From Phycisphaerales bacterium (GTDB lineage Bacteria > Planctomycetota > Phycisphaerae > Sedimentisphaerales > Anaerohalosphaeraceae), in assembly GCA_011053245.1 (NCBI GenBank), contig DRGS01000006.1, positions 1-5,458 on the forward strand: a DNA stretch of 5,458 nt, in the 5' to 3' direction. The notes beneath the pieces were generated by a model. That model made no database searches, was not told where the DNA came from, and was given only the letters and a program-made list of their open reading frames with translations. Position 1 is the first letter of the stretch, and every line of letters starts with the position of its first letter. Positions 5,125-5,458 of this stretch are shown one piece after another. The position numbers were made by a program, and so were the translations under genes.

Positions 5125-5458
5125 TCATAGTTTGCTCAATTGCCCTGTCGCCAACAGTCCGTAAAAAACGTATTCGCAGTCAAGGTCCTTATCAATTTCA
5201 TTACCGCAAAACGCGCCGCGACTATCCCAGAGGCTGTCGAGATAATCAAGGCATCTTTCCTTGACCGGCCCGGATATCCTTTCCGCCGCAACGCCAAGTG
5301 TTCCAAGCGTATGCAAAGCTGTCGCCGTCGAAAGAAGATCAGCGATCGGCACATCGCCCATTACATGGAAACCGCCCTCCGTACCCAGACGAGCAAAAAG
5401 CCAGCTTATCGCAAGCTCATCTTTCGGTTCGTTAAAACCATCGAGGACCATCAATGCC
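5125..5458 (-). CDS. Prenyltransferase/squalene-oxidase-repeat protein, C-terminal part (5' truncated by window edge)
   Basis: The last 110 residues of a protein whose frame stays open to the window edge; a TTG near 5454 is just an internal codon. Two alpha/alpha-barrel repeat units are visible. The first is LGTEGGFHVMGDVP followed by ADLLSTATALHTLGTLG. The second is CLDYLDSLWDSRGAFCG followed by DLDCEYVFYGLLATGQL. The pattern 'GGF...TATAL..L' and '(D/H)xEYxxYGLLAxG' resembles protein-prenyltransferase beta-subunit and squalene-oxidase-repeat proteins, rather than the C-terminus of a full squalene-hopene cyclase, because the closing YFASLWYYEKLYP-type segment is missing. It is therefore a different member of the same fold family as the neighbouring cyclase, not a simple duplicate. 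It ends in TGA. Whether it is catalytic cannot be judged from this part. Confidence 0.75.
   Translation of the reverse strand, partial: ALMVLDGFNEPKDELAISWLFARLGTEGGFHVMGDVPIADLLSTATALHTLGTLGVAAERISGPVKERCLDYLDSLWDSRGAFCGNEIDKDLDCEYVFYGLLATGQLSKL

Noticed and set aside
5125..5458. Partial gene as a split or frameshifted front half of the 3112-4932 cyclase
   Set aside because: The cyclase is complete from its N-terminal YWRGEL segment to its C-terminal segment. The partial gene has its own ending, and 192 nt of repeats separate them.

Overview
The window (about 50% GC by eye) looks like bacterial chromosome from the Planctomycetota or a close PVC relative, possibly Phycisphaerae-like. This rests on three things: an nfeD-floA operon, a small membrane protein ending in a 'VLSEILGKPVSLR' tail that I associate from memory with planctomycete proteins, and intergenic palindromic repeats of a kind common in such genomes. 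No rRNA, tRNA, CRISPR array or transposase was seen, so the taxonomic placement is inference.

Layout. Positions 1-218 are non-coding and carry a REP-like hairpin repeat just ahead of a plus-strand nitroreductase-family gene (219-794). Everything else is on the minus strand. Read in the direction of transcription, from high to low coordinates, it is: the C-terminal 110 residues of a prenyltransferase/squalene-oxidase-repeat protein running off the window edge (5125-5458); a 192-nt spacer made of several unrelated palindromic or tandem repeats; a complete 606-residue squalene-hopene-cyclase-like class II terpene cyclase (3112-4932); a 108-nt spacer with a good sigma70-type promoter; and a tight three-gene operon of nfeD-like (2506-3003), floA (1456-2490) and a Pro/Arg/Lys-rich single-pass membrane protein (791-1444). 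The last gene converges with the nitroreductase gene, and the two stop codons overlap.

How the parts may work together. NfeD-like and FloA proteins form a known pair: FloA is a bacterial flotillin that scaffolds ordered membrane domains, and the short NfeD-like protein is its usual operon partner. The third gene sits where Bacillus subtilis has yqfB (yqeZ-yqfA-yqfB) but is a different kind of protein, so it is a candidate new component of the flotillin system. The upstream cyclase keeps the catalytic DxDD acid (DADD, residues 352-355) and the D-x-x-x-H pair (D412/H416), so it probably makes a cyclic isoprenoid, perhaps a hopanoid-like membrane lipid. Polycyclic isoprenoids are proposed to order bacterial membranes, so a cyclase beside a flotillin operon suggests, but does not prove, a shared role in membrane organisation. 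The promoter between them indicates that the flotillin operon can be transcribed independently.
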